A stretch of 64,000 nucleotides of DNA from Anaeramoeba flamelloides (taxonomy: Eukaryota > Metamonada > Anaeramoebidae): positions 14,079,001 to 14,143,000 of the forward strand of contig JANTQA010000070.1 in the NCBI GenBank assembly GCA_027625915.1, read 5' to 3'. A program made the translations under genes and the position numbers. Shown here one piece after another: positions 1-12,700 of this stretch; position 1 is the first letter of the stretch, and each line of letters starts with the position of its first letter. The notes beneath the pieces are model-generated. The model saw only the letters and a list, made by a program, of their open reading frames with translations. It was not told where the DNA came from and made no database searches.

Positions 1-595
1 TTTTTTTTTTGAAATTTATGGTTTGTTCAGGGTTTTCTTTTATAATTATCGACTCTTATATGAAGATTATTATTTCTCATATTTCTAAACAATCTAAGTT
101 TATCTTATTATTAAAAATAAAGTGACTTTTTCATTTTTGGCTGGGCCCCTTTGAGTGAAATGGAGTTTATATATATATATAGATAGATAGATCTATATAA
201 AACCACCATTTCAAAAATTGTGACTTCTCTGAAATAATAAATTGATTATATATTCTTTAATATGAGAGAATGACCAATTATTAAACATAATTAATGATTC
301 TATTTTTAATTTTTCTTAAACATATGAAAAATCCCTATTTTTTAAAATTATAAAAAATAATAATCAAAACCTAAAAAAAAGAGAAACACAATTTTTGAAA
401 AGAGCTGTACACACTTTTATTACTTTAACCCCAATTCAAAAAAAAAGGTTAATAAGAAGATTTATTCTTAATAAATATACATATTTTTAAAGATATCACA
501 AAAGTATCAATTTTCATAATATTTATTTATGCTTTCTAGGATTTTTTTTTTTTCAACTTTACTTTCTTCAAAAAATAGAAAAATTAAAAAAATAA

Positions 596-633
<38 letters not shown>

Positions 634-2273
634 ATAAAAGATTCTGATATAATGAAAAGAAGAAAAAGCAAAACAATAAGATTAACAATTAACTAAAAGA
701 AATAAAAAATAAAAATAAAAAAATGAATTAAATCCTGAATGAAAAAGAAAATGAAAAAAAAAAATGAAACTGTTGATTAAAGCCAAAATATTTCACATAT
801 TAAATTTCATTTTTTAGAATTTTTTTTTCATACGAATTATTTTCTAGAATCAAATATTGTGCCTTAATTTGAAAATTTTATTTATACCTTAATTTTAGTT
901 GAAATTTTGTGCCTTAAAGGTCGAATAGACTGTATTAACACTCAGTAAATTGACCATTTTTAATTCTCTTTAGTAAAATCATTTTCTTGACTCTAACTAG
1001 GCCTAAAAACACTAGTTTAAATTCAAAGTGTTTCACAATAAAGTGTGTCCTAAAATGTTAGATCTGTAGATCCTTTTAGATCTCTCTTTTTTTTTTTTTT
1101 TGATCTCATTCAGATTTTTTTCAATTTTAGGCATAATTTAATTAAAGTAAGAGTATTATACCAAAAGTCAAAATTTTCACTTTTTTATTAATTTTCAATT
1201 GCATTAGAAAAATTAATTGTTTATTTTTGTTCGTTTATTTTAAAGGTTTAAAAAGTATCCATAATATAATGTATTAAATTGTTCTCAAATAAAAACAAAA
1301 GGCCACAATATCATGTTGATCTAAGAATCAAAGTTAAGTCACTTAACGTTTCCCTAAGTAGATAAGAAAATTCAAATTAACAATTATATTATTGGTTTTT
1401 TATTTTTTCTTGTGTAATTAAAATTAATAAATTATTTTTCAACAAGTACTTTGAATCCTAAAAAGTAACGAGACACATCCAAAGTAAAAAGTGTTTTTCT
1501 CTGATCGTCTTTTGAAAATATTAAAAAAGTGAAATTTTTGACTTTATGGTTGGTCCTAACTTCAATAGTGCCAGTATTATTTCAGATAATCAATAAAAAA
1601 CAAACAATTCTTCATAATCTGCATTTTAATGAAAATAGCATGTAATTACTCATTTGCCCGTTTGTACTTAAAATATAAAAATTGCTGATAGACCCTTTTA
1701 CCCAAAAAAAAAAAAATTAGGGCTTCAAATCCCTAAAAAAATTTGTGGACTATTTTTATGGAAAGAGAGATCATAATCACTAATTGAGAACAGGTTATTT
1801 TTTTGATTGAACCTTGTTTCCTTTCTTCTTTGATAATAAGATCCCACTTTGTTTCAAGGATCTGTTTCAAAAGTGCTGTAATAACAGCTTACTGTTATTT
1901 ATTAACAAAAAAAAAAAAAAAAAAAAAAAAATCAAAAAGCACTTTTTTATCATTTTTTAAACGATCTCGCTTTTTCCAAAAAACTTTGATCAAAAGAGAA
2001 AAAACAATCTCACCATAAAAAGAAAACAGATAAAATTAAGAACAAAAACAAAAAGAGTTTTATTAAAGCGAATTCACAAAAAGAAATGTTTTTGTTGTTG
2101 TTTTTTTTTAATCCCTTCACAAAATGTTTGATGGCTTCAAAAAAACAAAAATAATGTAAAAGTAAAAGACTTCACTCTAGCAAAACAACCCTTTACTTGT
2201 CAGCTAGACTAAATTTCGATTTTTTTTTCATGAAGAAAAAAGGGATAGTCTCAATGTGTATGATGGGTTTGTG
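1..2273. other. AT-rich intergenic DNA, no firm gene
   Basis: This stretch is dominated by A/T runs, including 35 A at 597-631 and a long A run at 1906-1931. A fragment related to the D element family (repeated GTGCCTTAA motifs ending in GACTGTA) lies near 860-936, and a piece like the N family end (TTTCAAAAATTGTGACT) near 205-225. On the minus strand 1733-1875 is a 46-codon open frame behind a TTACAG acceptor; its composition looks protein-like but its length is within chance for this base composition, so it is not called as a gene. Confidence 0.5.
597..631. repeat. poly(A) tract, 35 bp
   Basis: Uninterrupted run of A. It is one of several tracts over 20 bp in the window (others near 1908, 13917, 24054, 28716, 32682 and 62487). 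Confidence 0.95.
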
Positions 2274-2738
2274 TTACAATAAAAACTTTACAAAGCATAA
2301 AGTGCCTTGTATTGTAATGTAGATCGTGGACAAAATGTAAATTATGAGCTTTGCAATACCAACATTCTTATGAAATTGATATTCTTTAAACAATTTTAAG
2401 GGATAAAGAAGATAAGTATTTGTAAAATATCTATATCCGTTATAACACAGAATAGGAACAAGAAGAGGAAATAATACGTATTGCAGACGTAGCACGATCA
2501 TCAACGTTAAGAACATTTGAGCAAAATATTCTGGGATTATGAGCTGGTTGATGTGATCAATATGGCTTGCTCTTTCACGTAGTTTATTACTAAAATCACC
2601 GAGATTGATAAGGCGTATCAGGAGGATAAGGAAGCAAATAATTGCAATAATAAATGCAATAGCCCAAAAAATTGTGTCTTGTAAACTACATTTTTGTTTT
2701 GACAAGAAAATTGTTTCAAAATCAAGAGACAAAACCAT
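2274..2738 (-). CDS. Cornichon/Erv14 family ER cargo receptor
   Basis: Single-exon gene for 154 residues. Cornichon proteins (yeast Erv14, animal CNIH) sit in the ER membrane and load transmembrane cargo into COPII vesicles. Three hydrophobic segments are visible at about residues 22-46, 73-101 and 128-151, the family's three-helix plan. The best marker is INQLIIPEYFAQMF (64-76), which matches the NPLVLPEYLIHAF signature of human CNIH1. It is followed by a second segment ending LCYNGYRYF (about 97-105), the equivalent of LLAYHIWRYM, and a third segment with the usual small/aromatic pattern. Length is close to the family's 140-160. The ATG is the only one near the first hydrophobic segment; the N-terminus is about 15-20 residues longer than CNIH1. 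No intron is needed. The gene is isolated, and the sequence shows no regulatory clue. Family assignment is firm; cargo is unknown. Confidence 0.88.
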   Translation of the reverse strand: MVLSLDFETIFLSKQKCSLQDTIFWAIAFIIAIICFLILLIRLINLGDFSNKLRERASHIDHINQLIIPEYFAQMFLTLMIVLRLQYVLFPLLVPILCYNGYRYFTNTYLLYPLKLFKEYQFHKNVGIAKLIIYILSTIYITIQGTLCFVKFLL

Positions 2739-4221
2739 TGAAACAGAAAAAATTAATGCAATATTTTCTCACAAAAAATGATTTTGAAAAATTGAATTAT
2801 TGATATCTTGAGAGTAACTACTCTATTGTCAGTTTGTTTGCCAAGACACCCGTATTTCACAACGAACAAATTTTACTATAAATTACCTTTGAAATGAAAA
2901 TTGAGTGTTTCGTTTTTTGAATTTATTTGTTAAGTGATGTGATTAACCCCTCATATTTTCACTTAGGTTTTTTCTTATTTCTAAAATTAAAAAAAGCCGC
3001 CATTAATTTTTTCAAAAATATAAAAGAATTCGAGTAAACTCTATGAATTTTGGTAGATTTTTTAAATCCAGAAATTCTATAATTAGCTTTTCTTGAGTTT
3101 TCTGTTTATTTTTAATATCAATAGATTTTACAAATAAAACAAAAAAACTCTCGAAAAGCTAGGCACTTAACGAAGACTATGGTTGATTTTTCCAGAATGC
3201 TAAAGAATAAAGTTAAATCAAAGATTTGCTCGATTCTACTGAATATTGGAAAATTTAATACTTGTAATGTTTATCTATTCTTGCTATTTTTTTCTTTATT
3301 TGAGTTTTATTAGATGGTTTGAGTTATTTTAATAACTATTAGTTATTATCTATTCAAGTAAATATCCACAAGTTAAATGAATAAAAATTTGATATATCAT
3401 TTTTTTAAATTTTTTTTTTACATAAAAAATACCATTTTTCTCGAATAGAGACTTTTAAAAAGGGTTGGCACTTCTAACTATAATAAAGGTAATAGTCTCA
3501 AGAATTTGAATTTAGGGAATATTGAAAAATTTTGTCAATCAACTTTATTATAAAAGTTGAAAGGTTATTTAAAGAGGTATTTTTCTCAAACTTGAAATTA
3601 TGAATTATATTTTTTCTGATGAAAACGAAGAAAGAGGTAAATTACTTTTGAATTTTAATAATGCCCTATCAATTATTTATATATTAACACCAAATATTAA
3701 AGAAAAACTATCAAAAAATAAATAAATAAAAAAATTATTCATTAAAATATTTTAATAAATATTGCATTTTCTCTGTAAATTTTCAAATAAACTGTTTTTT
3801 CTTTATAAAATCCATTTTTAATAATTTTTAATTTAATCAATCATTCTTTTTTATGTTAATATTAGGATGAATTGAATTAGAATTTGTTCTTTTTCACTTT
3901 AATGAAATATTATTTAAATGAATCTATAATTAATTATCCAATAAAAATGAGAAGAAACTCATTAAAATTTTCAAAAAAAAAAAATAATAATCTAAGAATT
4001 ATAGGGTAATAATTCTTAAATTATAAGTTTTAAAACATATTTTAATTTATTTTGAAATTATTTATTCAGTTTTTTTATCAATAATAAGTGATAAAACATA
4101 AAATTATTTATTTAAAATTATTTCTAAATAATTATTTTTTTCAACATATTTGTTCAAAAACTAATTTTGAAAACTCTATAAAATAACTCCAAAAAAAATA
4201 ATATTTTTATCAAAAATATCC

Positions 4222-4400
4222 AAACAATATATATATATATATATCACAGGTCTTACGGTTTTTCGTTTTAAAACGATGAAAAACTTATAAAAACGCGTTT
4301 TTTCGATTTTTTTACATGTTTTTTCGTTTCTTTCATTGTTAACGTTTTTTGGTTTTTGAAAAAGTCCTCGAATTCTTTTGAAATCATACTTTTCGTTTCT
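4222..4400. repeat. AT-run-anchored repeat P, copy 1
   Basis: A (TA)n run leads into CACAGGT, then a K-rich ACGG/ACGA block and an AACGCGTT core near 4292-4300. The same order appears on the opposite strand at 5936 back to about 5833, so the two are inverted copies of one dispersed repeat. The class is unknown. Confidence 0.45.
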
Positions 4401-5802
4401 GGGATGTGAAAAAATGCATATGAAAAAACTTAAAAACAATGATAAAAAAACAATTAAAAAACAAGTAGAGTGTAATTTTTTTAAATGTATTAAAAAACAG
4501 GGTTAATTCATGGATGATTTCATATTTAAGTAGGGGTGTTGTTTTTAAAAACATGAAAATAGTTTGATTGTATATTTTATAAAAAATACCAAAATAATAT
4601 AAAGTAATTTTTCAGTTTTAACTCTTGGAAATTGTAAACTCTTTAAACACTGAGTTAAAAAATTATGTTTTTAAAAAATGAATTAGAATTTAAGAAGAAA
4701 AACAGTTCAAATTTACACTTTTTTACGATTTTTAATTAGATCAACTCACCTATTTTTTTTACATTTTATTACACCCCCCCTATAATATTTTTTGCTTGAT
4801 CACAAAAAAACATTAAAAATTATTATCATAAAAATTTTTTTTCTTCAATTAATAATTTCGAAAATGTGATCAGTAATTTTTTTATTCATATTAATTCACC
4901 TTCAACTTATGAGCAATAAAATTAAAATAATTTAAAATTTTTTTTTGATACTGAAATACAAATTTTACAACTATTTTTTTTTAGATAATTAATTATTAAA
5001 TTTCTTATTTCTTAAAAGTTATTTCATTGGGAATACTTTATTATGTTTTGTTCAAAAAAACAATTTCATTTTTTATTATTTAATTTTCAACAAAATTGTT
5101 TTCAAACAGTTTATATGTTACTTACTTTGTCCAAATTATGAATTTCTACATTTAAAAGATATTTATTTGTTTAAATGATTGAAAAAAAAATTAAAGTCAC
5201 TTAACAGAAGTAATAACTCTTTCACCTTTTAAATACTTTAAGAATTAACATATGATTTCTATATTAAATTTCTATATTCAGTTTTTTTTCTTTACTACAA
5301 CAAAACAAGGCGAAATTTATAAACCAAAAAAGATAAAAAAAAAACACTCGATACATACGCAGAGAAGGATAAATTAAAGTACCGGGTAAATTGTATTAAA
5401 AATCATTAGTAATTTATATGATTTTTTTTTTGTACTTTTTCTTTTTTTTTGTTGTGATCGATCATAAAATATTATTTCTAAGAAATCTTTGATTCAATAT
5501 ATTTAAATTTTTATTCAAAAATTTCCACTAATTTCTTTTTGGATTACAGGACTGAATTAAATATACGAAATAAATTTTTCTTCCCATTATTTTAATTATT
5601 TATATATTTTATATATGTTTTTTTCTTTCGTTTCAATTGTGAAGGATTTTTGAGCTATTCTAAAAGATATATATATATATAAATATTTAGTAAACTTAAA
5701 TTTTCAAAAAAAAAAATCTTTAATCTCTGATGTCAATATACAATGAATTCACCCTTTTAATTATTATTCAAAAAAAAAATTTCCTATATATAGATATAGA
5801 AA

Positions 5803-5936
5803 TAGATATATATATATATATATATATATATCTGAGAAACGAATTTTACGGGTCGCTCACGCGTGCGCCAACGCGTTTCATTACCTCAAAAAAATCGTCA
5901 TACCTGTGATATATATATATATATTGATGGTCGATT
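5803..5936. repeat. AT-run-anchored repeat P, copy 2, with CpG-rich core
   Basis: Between two AT-dinucleotide runs lies a core that is far richer in G+C than its surroundings, with CACGCGTGCGCC and AACGCG at about 5859-5876 and several CpGs. The right edge, read on the minus strand, repeats the AT-run plus CACAGGT edge of copy 1. Confidence 0.5.
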
Positions 5937-7061
5937 GTTATCATTTTTACCACGGCCAATCTCACCCAAACCTACAATAATTTAAATTATTTTCTTTTCT
6001 TTTTTTATTTTCACTAACAATAACCAAATGATTCTTTCTGTTTAAAGTAATTTCAAAAAAAATAAAAAAAAATTATTAACGAACATAAATTACACTCCAA
6101 AACACTTTTACCAAATTTCACTTTCAGAAAATTTTCGTTTAAAATACTATATTTCACTATTATTAATTACAGAAAAATATTTTCAACTATTATATTTTAA
6201 AAATTAATTCCACAAAGTTTAAAAAACAAAAAAAAAAATGATATAATAAGGAAAAAAAAAAAAAACCCGATAGAATTTAAAAAATTAATATAATCTCAAA
6301 TTGAAAGTTATATTCATGAAGAATAGTTAGAAAAAATCATCAAATTTATTCTATTTCCTCGATTAAATTAGATTCTGAAATTTTAAAGAAAGAATTTAGA
6401 ACTCACCTTCACAGACAATTCCAAGAAAGACAAAAACATAATATCAAAAAAAAAATAACTAAACTTAAACAATGATTTGAAGATTTTAAAAATTGATAAA
6501 ATGAACCCCATTTCAAAAACTTGAAAAAACTCAAAATCAAAAATAGGTAAAAAAATTTTAATTTTACACATTTTTTAAAACTGAATATTAAATCAGGTTG
6601 ATGCTACTTCGTATAAATGTTTTTACAACTAATTCTTTTTATCCAAATATAAAATAAAAAATATAAAATATAAAATATAAAATGAAAATATAGAAATTTG
6701 ATGGCTCCCAAATAATAAAATAAACTGAACAAAAAAAATATTACTACATTTGTTAAAGTTATCGAGAATAAGTATTTATCAGCCAAATGATATGATCTTT
6801 TCAATAATTTTTAAGGGATTTTTCTATTCTATAACATTCAACTTTAGCCTTGATCAACCATGGAAAAAACCCCATGAACTAAAAAAACAGATTATAAATT
6901 AAAAAAGGAAAAAAAAAAAAAAACTCAAAATACAAAAAAATGATAAAATATTTGTTCAAATTAAAATAATTTCGCAATTGAATAAAAGGGCCCAGCTTGT
7001 TTATTATTTTTACTGTTTCCAAAAATTTGAAATTTATTTGAAAAAAAATTAAATGATAAAA

Positions 7062-7870
7062 TATGGATAAAAGAATAGATCCAGGAAGAAAACACATTAT
7101 ACTTGAATTAAATATCGTACAAGGTAAGGTGATAACTGAAAAATGGAAATTAAAATGATATCTTAAAATTCGCCATTTTCAAGACAATACAAGTAAAAAC
7201 ACGAAACAAAAACTGGAAATCATCAACAACTCTATTAAAACTAAGATTTTTTTACAAAATTTTTTCATAGATTAACATATAAATAGAAAAGGGGTGAATT
7301 CAAAAATCTGTACATTCCGAGAAAAAATAAATGATAATATTGATTATTTCAGATGAAGAATATAAAAAATATGAAAAAAACAGAAAAAAAGAACAATAAA
7401 TAAATTCAAAGAATTTGATTTTAAGACTATTTCTTAAAAGAAGATAAAGTTGAAATATAGAGGAAAATGAACATAAAAGAAAGTTATGATATCTCTAGAG
7501 AATGTTTCCTGGGTAATATGACTCAACTGGCTATATAGGAAAAAAAGGTCTCAAATATAAATAATTTTGGAGAATCAAGCTACACAAATCCATCTCAATT
7601 CCATTAACTCTAAGAATTTTTCTGATCTAAATTCATATTTTTTATTTATTCTTCATTTTTTATTCTTTAATTTTTTTTCTACTTTTTAGATATCAAATTT
7701 ATTTTTGAAAATTAAATTATGTCGAAAATGTTTCTAATGTCTGTGTTTATTCTCACCCTGTGTATTAGAAATTACAAATATAGTCACGTCCTAATTCTCT
7801 CTTGAAAATTATAAAGTGGTTTTCTCGCACTTAACCCTTGGCAATAAATCCTCTTTAACTCAAAATTTTA
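7062..7870 (+). mobile_element. Dispersed repeat L, copy 1, with decayed coding sequence
   Basis: This block recurs inverted at 48120-49050. Shared parts include a stretch encoding MNIKESYDISRE (from about 7467 here) and a downstream non-coding part containing AGAGAGAA and ATTAGAAA motifs that also occurs near 11400 and 11590. In this copy a short frame starts at ATG 7062 and ends at a consensus-like donor CAAG/GTAAGG at about 7121. Reading frames do not hold over the length of the block, so it is a decayed copy. Product unknown; it could be a transposon gene or a multi-copy host gene. Confidence 0.4.
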
Positions 7871-8331
7871 TTACTTTTTTTAGAATTTGTAAGTAATTAA
7901 TGGTATAGCAATTAGCAAATGTTTTTATTTTTCAAATCGAAATGTTTTTATTCTTCAAATAAAATAAACGTGATTTTAAAATCTTTTTGTTGTTAAGAAA
8001 TAAGCATGAAAAAGTGTTTGTCAAAATGTTTAGAATTTAATGATGATTTGAATATGAAACAAATAATTTTAAAAATTAATATTATTTTTCTTTCAAGATC
8101 TAAATTTATACTGATTTCTAAAACACAATATCTTGTAATATTAACTAGTGGTGTTGATAATAAAAGAATAATTTAAATCTAATTTGTTGAGGTAAACATT
8201 AATAAAAACAATTATTTTTTATTTTGGTGAATTGTCAAAATAAAATAATAAATAAAAATAAATATAAATATAAATATTAATCAATAAAATAATAAAGTCT
8301 AAAAAATAAAAATTAATTAATTAATTCAAAT

Positions 8332-9701
8332 TTAATCAATTTTTTCTTTACTTAGCACGAGTATTTTTTCAATTTTGTTACACATGTTATCCAATTTTTT
8401 ATAAGAAAGGTTTTTTGTGGATAAAGGTGAAATTTTTTGATAGAGATCAAAAATAAAATCATCTTCTCGAATAGCCCTAATTTGCAAAGCCTTTTCAAGA
8501 ATATTATATTTTTCATCAAGTAAAATTTTCTTTTTTTCCAATCTTTCAAATAACCATATTTTTTTAAATTTCCTTTTTTCTTTTCTCGTCAATTTTTTTT
8601 TTTTTTTTTTGTTTTTTTTTTTTTCTTTTTTCTTTTTTTTTCCATCAAAATCATTTCTCGTTGTTATCATCATCTCGTCGTCATCATCGTTATCACTTTC
8701 ATCGTCGTCATCTTCTTCTTCATCATCATCATCATCATTGTTATTATTATATTTCAAATTCTTTGAATTATAATTTAATTCAAGCTCTTTTTTTTTTTCA
8801 TTGACAATATATAATAAATTCAGTAAATCGTTTTCTAAAAATAAAAAGGAATTAAAAGTTAAACTACCATTTAATTCCAATTTTAAAGAATTTATCAGCT
8901 CTGGGATTCGATAGTCTTTAAAGCCAGTATTATTTTTGAGGATTTCTTCAACATTTTTAATGTCTTTATACATTTCTCTCCGTTTTAAGGAATATTTTTC
9001 TCCAATACGTAAAAAAAAATGTGATAAGGTTTCTTTTTTCAATTCGTCCATTTTTGGTGTTTTTTGTTTCCTTAATAGATAATTTTCGATTTTTAATTTG
9101 AATTTTTTATTTTGTTTTTTGTTATAAAATTCAATTCTTTCATTCATTTCTTTTAATTTTTTGCTTTTTTGTTTATTTTTTTTCCTTTCTTTTTCCTTTT
9201 TCCTTTTCTTTTCCATTTCTAATTCATTTTCAAGAGTTGATTCACTTTCTGATTCAGTTTCTTCTATTAATACTATTCCCCTGATTTTTTTTTTATTATT
9301 ATTTTTTTTATTTTTATTTTTCTTGTTTGATTTTGTCTTGGACTTTGTCTTTGATTTTTGTTTTTCTTGATTCGTGTTGTTGTAATGCCTTTTATTTGAT
9401 TTAGTATTTAAATTCTTATAATTATGGGTTGTCTTTTTTCTTTCTTTTCGTTGATTTGAAATGATTTTGGTTTGATTAATATCTACATTCACTTGTTTTC
9501 CATTGAAAAATTCTTGATCAGTTGGCATATCTTGTCTCATTTGGGATTCTTTGTCATGTTTGATCTTCCAGTCATATTGATAATCATAAACATAACCATT
9601 TAAAAGAAATAATTGTCGGAACTTCTTTCGAAGAAAACTATAATTTGGTTCACCTTCAAAACTTAAATTTTTACAATATTCTATATATTGTTGAAATTCA
9701 A
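8332..9701 (-). CDS. Casein kinase 1, exon 3 (C-lobe end and tail)
   Basis: Begins with two bases completing Val268, then EFQQYIEYCKNL...YDYQYDW, the end of the CK1 catalytic domain. An ATG at 9540 lies inside the exon and is not the start. The rest is a Lys/Asn/Ser-rich tail with T-run-encoded lysine stretches (about 8590-8640 and 9295-9330), an Asp/Glu run encoded at 8685-8740, and a final more ordered-looking helix-like segment before the stop at 8332. Confidence 0.85.
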
Positions 9702-12700
9702 CTATATTGGTTAAATTATTAATTATTGATTTGTAAATTGGTATTTATAGTTTAATGTGTGTGTGTGTGTGTGTGTGATAGGTATAGGTTTATCATTTTT
9801 AGATTTATTTTTTGATATGTTTTATTATTTATTTATTAGAAAATAGATAAAAAAAAAGGGTAAGATTATAATATAAATAAGTAATTCAACACAAAATAAT
9901 AAAAAAAATTGGAAAATAGAATCAAGTAATCTGATTTGTGTTCATGGAAAAAAAAAATTTAAACTTTAACGTTGTTTTGACTTCAAAAAAGAAGAATGTA
10001 ATCTTGATTTTTTAAAAATTCATAATATTAATGAAATTTTGATACTATTTAAGTTGAAAATGATTTTTAATAATGCTCGCATCATAGAAAGTAAAATATG
10101 AAAAGGGATTTATTTTTAGAAAATAGTTGTGATCAAATTAGATTTGTTAGAAATACGTAAAATTTTATCATAGATTTGAAAGAGCTTAGGAAAGAGAAAG
10201 ATGAATACAATAAAACGAATTTTCAAAAATTTAGAATATAATTATTCAAATTTTACATTGTATCAAAGTTACTTTTTCAAATTAATCAAAATTAAATTTC
10301 ATAAGAATTGCTTTTGAAAAATTGCAACTGTCTTTTAATGATATAACTCTTTTTTTTTTTTTTTTTTTTTTGAGACGAAGTAAAAGCTATTAAAATATGA
10401 AAAAGAGAGACTATTTATTTTTTTTTGTAATTATCTTGACTTTGTTTGTTTTCGAAATATTTTTTATTATGTTTTTTAACTCTCACAATCAATGGTTTTT
10501 CTTTTTTTCCAAAGAAAACAAACAACTCTTTTCATTTAATCAATAGATCAGATTTTTGTTCTGTTTTTTTCTTTCTAAATTTAAAATAAACAGTTCAAAA
10601 AAATCAATTTATAAACTACCTTTCTGAAATAAATATCCTGTAAATTTCATACTGTCTTCCATATTCTGTTAGTAATATTTATCATATATTTTCTCAAAAA
10701 CGCTTTTTTTTTTTTTTCTTTTTCAAAAAATGGACTTTGTCAACAATTGTAGAATTTCAGGCTTAAATAAAGCTAATTCAACACTTTTACAAGTTTTTTT
10801 CAGACTACTGTTAGAATCAAATTAAAAAAAATACAATTTTATCTTAAAAGTTCAATAAGGAAGATTTGAATTCATCTCTCAAGATTTTCATTACCAATAG
10901 ATTTTCACAAGTTATTGAGTTTTTTCATCCAATTCTAGGAAACAATATTTGGTGAAATTGAAATAAAAATTTTTCATTTATAATTGGAAAATGGCAGTAT
11001 TAATTTTTTTTTCAAAATTTCTTTTAAAGTGCTTAATATATCGGTGTATGAAGAAAAAAAATATGTTAATTAATATTCTTGATATTTAGAAATTTTCAGT
11101 GGACTTTACTAGGTATTTGGAATTATATTGTGTAGTTAATTGTTTGTAAAGTTCAATTCAAAATTTTTGAACAAACCAAAAATCAATTTTTGAGAAAAAG
11201 CAATCTTATTAAATAAAATTCTTAAAGAAATACTAAATTAGAACCATTCAATAATTGAAATGTTAACAATTATTGATAAATTAACAATACTCACAAAACA
11301 AAAAAAAATAAGTTATTATCAATTAAAATAAATCAAAACTGTTTAATAATTTTAGAGTGAGAATTGATTGTTAAAAGTTAAATGGTGTTAAAAAGTTTAA
11401 TCAGTTAAAGAGAGAATTATGAAGTGACAAAGTTGTATATTCGAATTCAAAGAGTATTTCGGCAATAGAAACATTCATTAGAAGTATTTTAAACTCAATT
11501 TAGTTTTCTACCAATTTTGGAGATGGGCTAACAAAAAAAATGCATTGGATTTATTTTTTAGGGGTTAGACGAAACCTCGTCTAATCTGTTAAAGAGAGAA
11601 TTTTGAAGTGACTAAATTTAGACTTCTAATTCAAAGAGTATCTAATAGATACAGTCATCAGAAGTATTTGAATCTTAATTTAGTTTTCTAAAACAAGAAA
11701 AAAATGTATTGGTTAAAATTTGTTAAAATTTCGCCAACAATTTTTGATCGATCAAAAGAGAAGATACCTTCAACTAATTTTATTTGAGTTCTTCTATTTA
11801 AAAAAACTCAACTTTAACCGAATACTAATCGTGAAAAAAATTATTGATCGAATGAAACAGGTTACTTAATTCAAAAAACGAAAATGAAAAAAAAAAAAAA
11901 CTAAAAGATGATTAAAAATGATATTCATATTTTTGAAAAATCAAGATTCTTTTCAAGTTGAATGATATTGAATTATTGTGATTCTTTCGAACGTTTTAAC
12001 TGTTTCAAAATTTTTGAATTTTATTTTTTTTTTTATTTTTGTGGGGATTGTACATGATAAATAATTGTTGACATTTCAATTAGTGAATGGTTCTAATTTA
12101 GTATTTCTTTAAGAATTGATAAAATATTTTTTTATGCAATGAGATACTTGGCTTGATATTAAACCTATTTTATTTTTTTCCGATCAGATTTTTCACATTT
12201 TTTTTAAAAATAAAAATTATTCACTTTTTTCACATAGCTTTGATTTTAATATATTTTTTTTCCAGTGGCGTTGTGTGATTTTTGAATAAAATTTTATAAA
12301 GTTTTTAATCTTTTATTTGTAAATCATTCAAATTTTCATCATAATTTCAACACTTATTTTTCATTGAAAATTCATGTATTATTTTAACTGTTCATTTCTT
12401 TATTTGTTCATTTATAAATCATATACAATTTATGCTGATTTCATTTAAAAATCATAAAATAGAACACAAAAAAGTACAAAATTTTTGTGATTATGTCAAA
12501 GTAAATTAAATTGCATAAATAAGATTTATTAATATTGGCTCTGTAACAAAACCTTTGATAAAAAATAAAAAAAAATTATTTGGATTTTTAAACAAAACTA
12601 AAATTCAAAATTTTCCACACAGCTAAAATGTTCCAAAAAATCAAAATAATACAATTTCATTCAAATTGATAATAATTTTGATTTTTCAAAAATATGAATG

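Larger units (their letters stand above)
2739..8331. other. Intergenic repeat-rich DNA between cornichon and CK1
   Basis: No gene was recognised. The stretch holds (TA)n runs near 4222-4243, 5650-5680, 5803-5831 and 5911-5925, two inverted copies of a repeat that begins at an AT run with CACAGGT (about 4240 and 5908), a CpG-rich island at 5833-5890, and copy 1 of the L repeat at 7062-7870. The weakly open hydrophobic frames at 6383-7097 are by-products of A/T runs. Confidence 0.5.

Noticed and set aside
1733-1875. 46-codon minus-strand exon behind TTACAG
   Set aside because: Protein-like, but length is within chance, with no partner exon or family match.
6383-7097. Small minus-strand membrane-like ORFs
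   Set aside because: F/I/L-rich frames from A runs, without motifs or conserved starts; expected by chance at this base composition.
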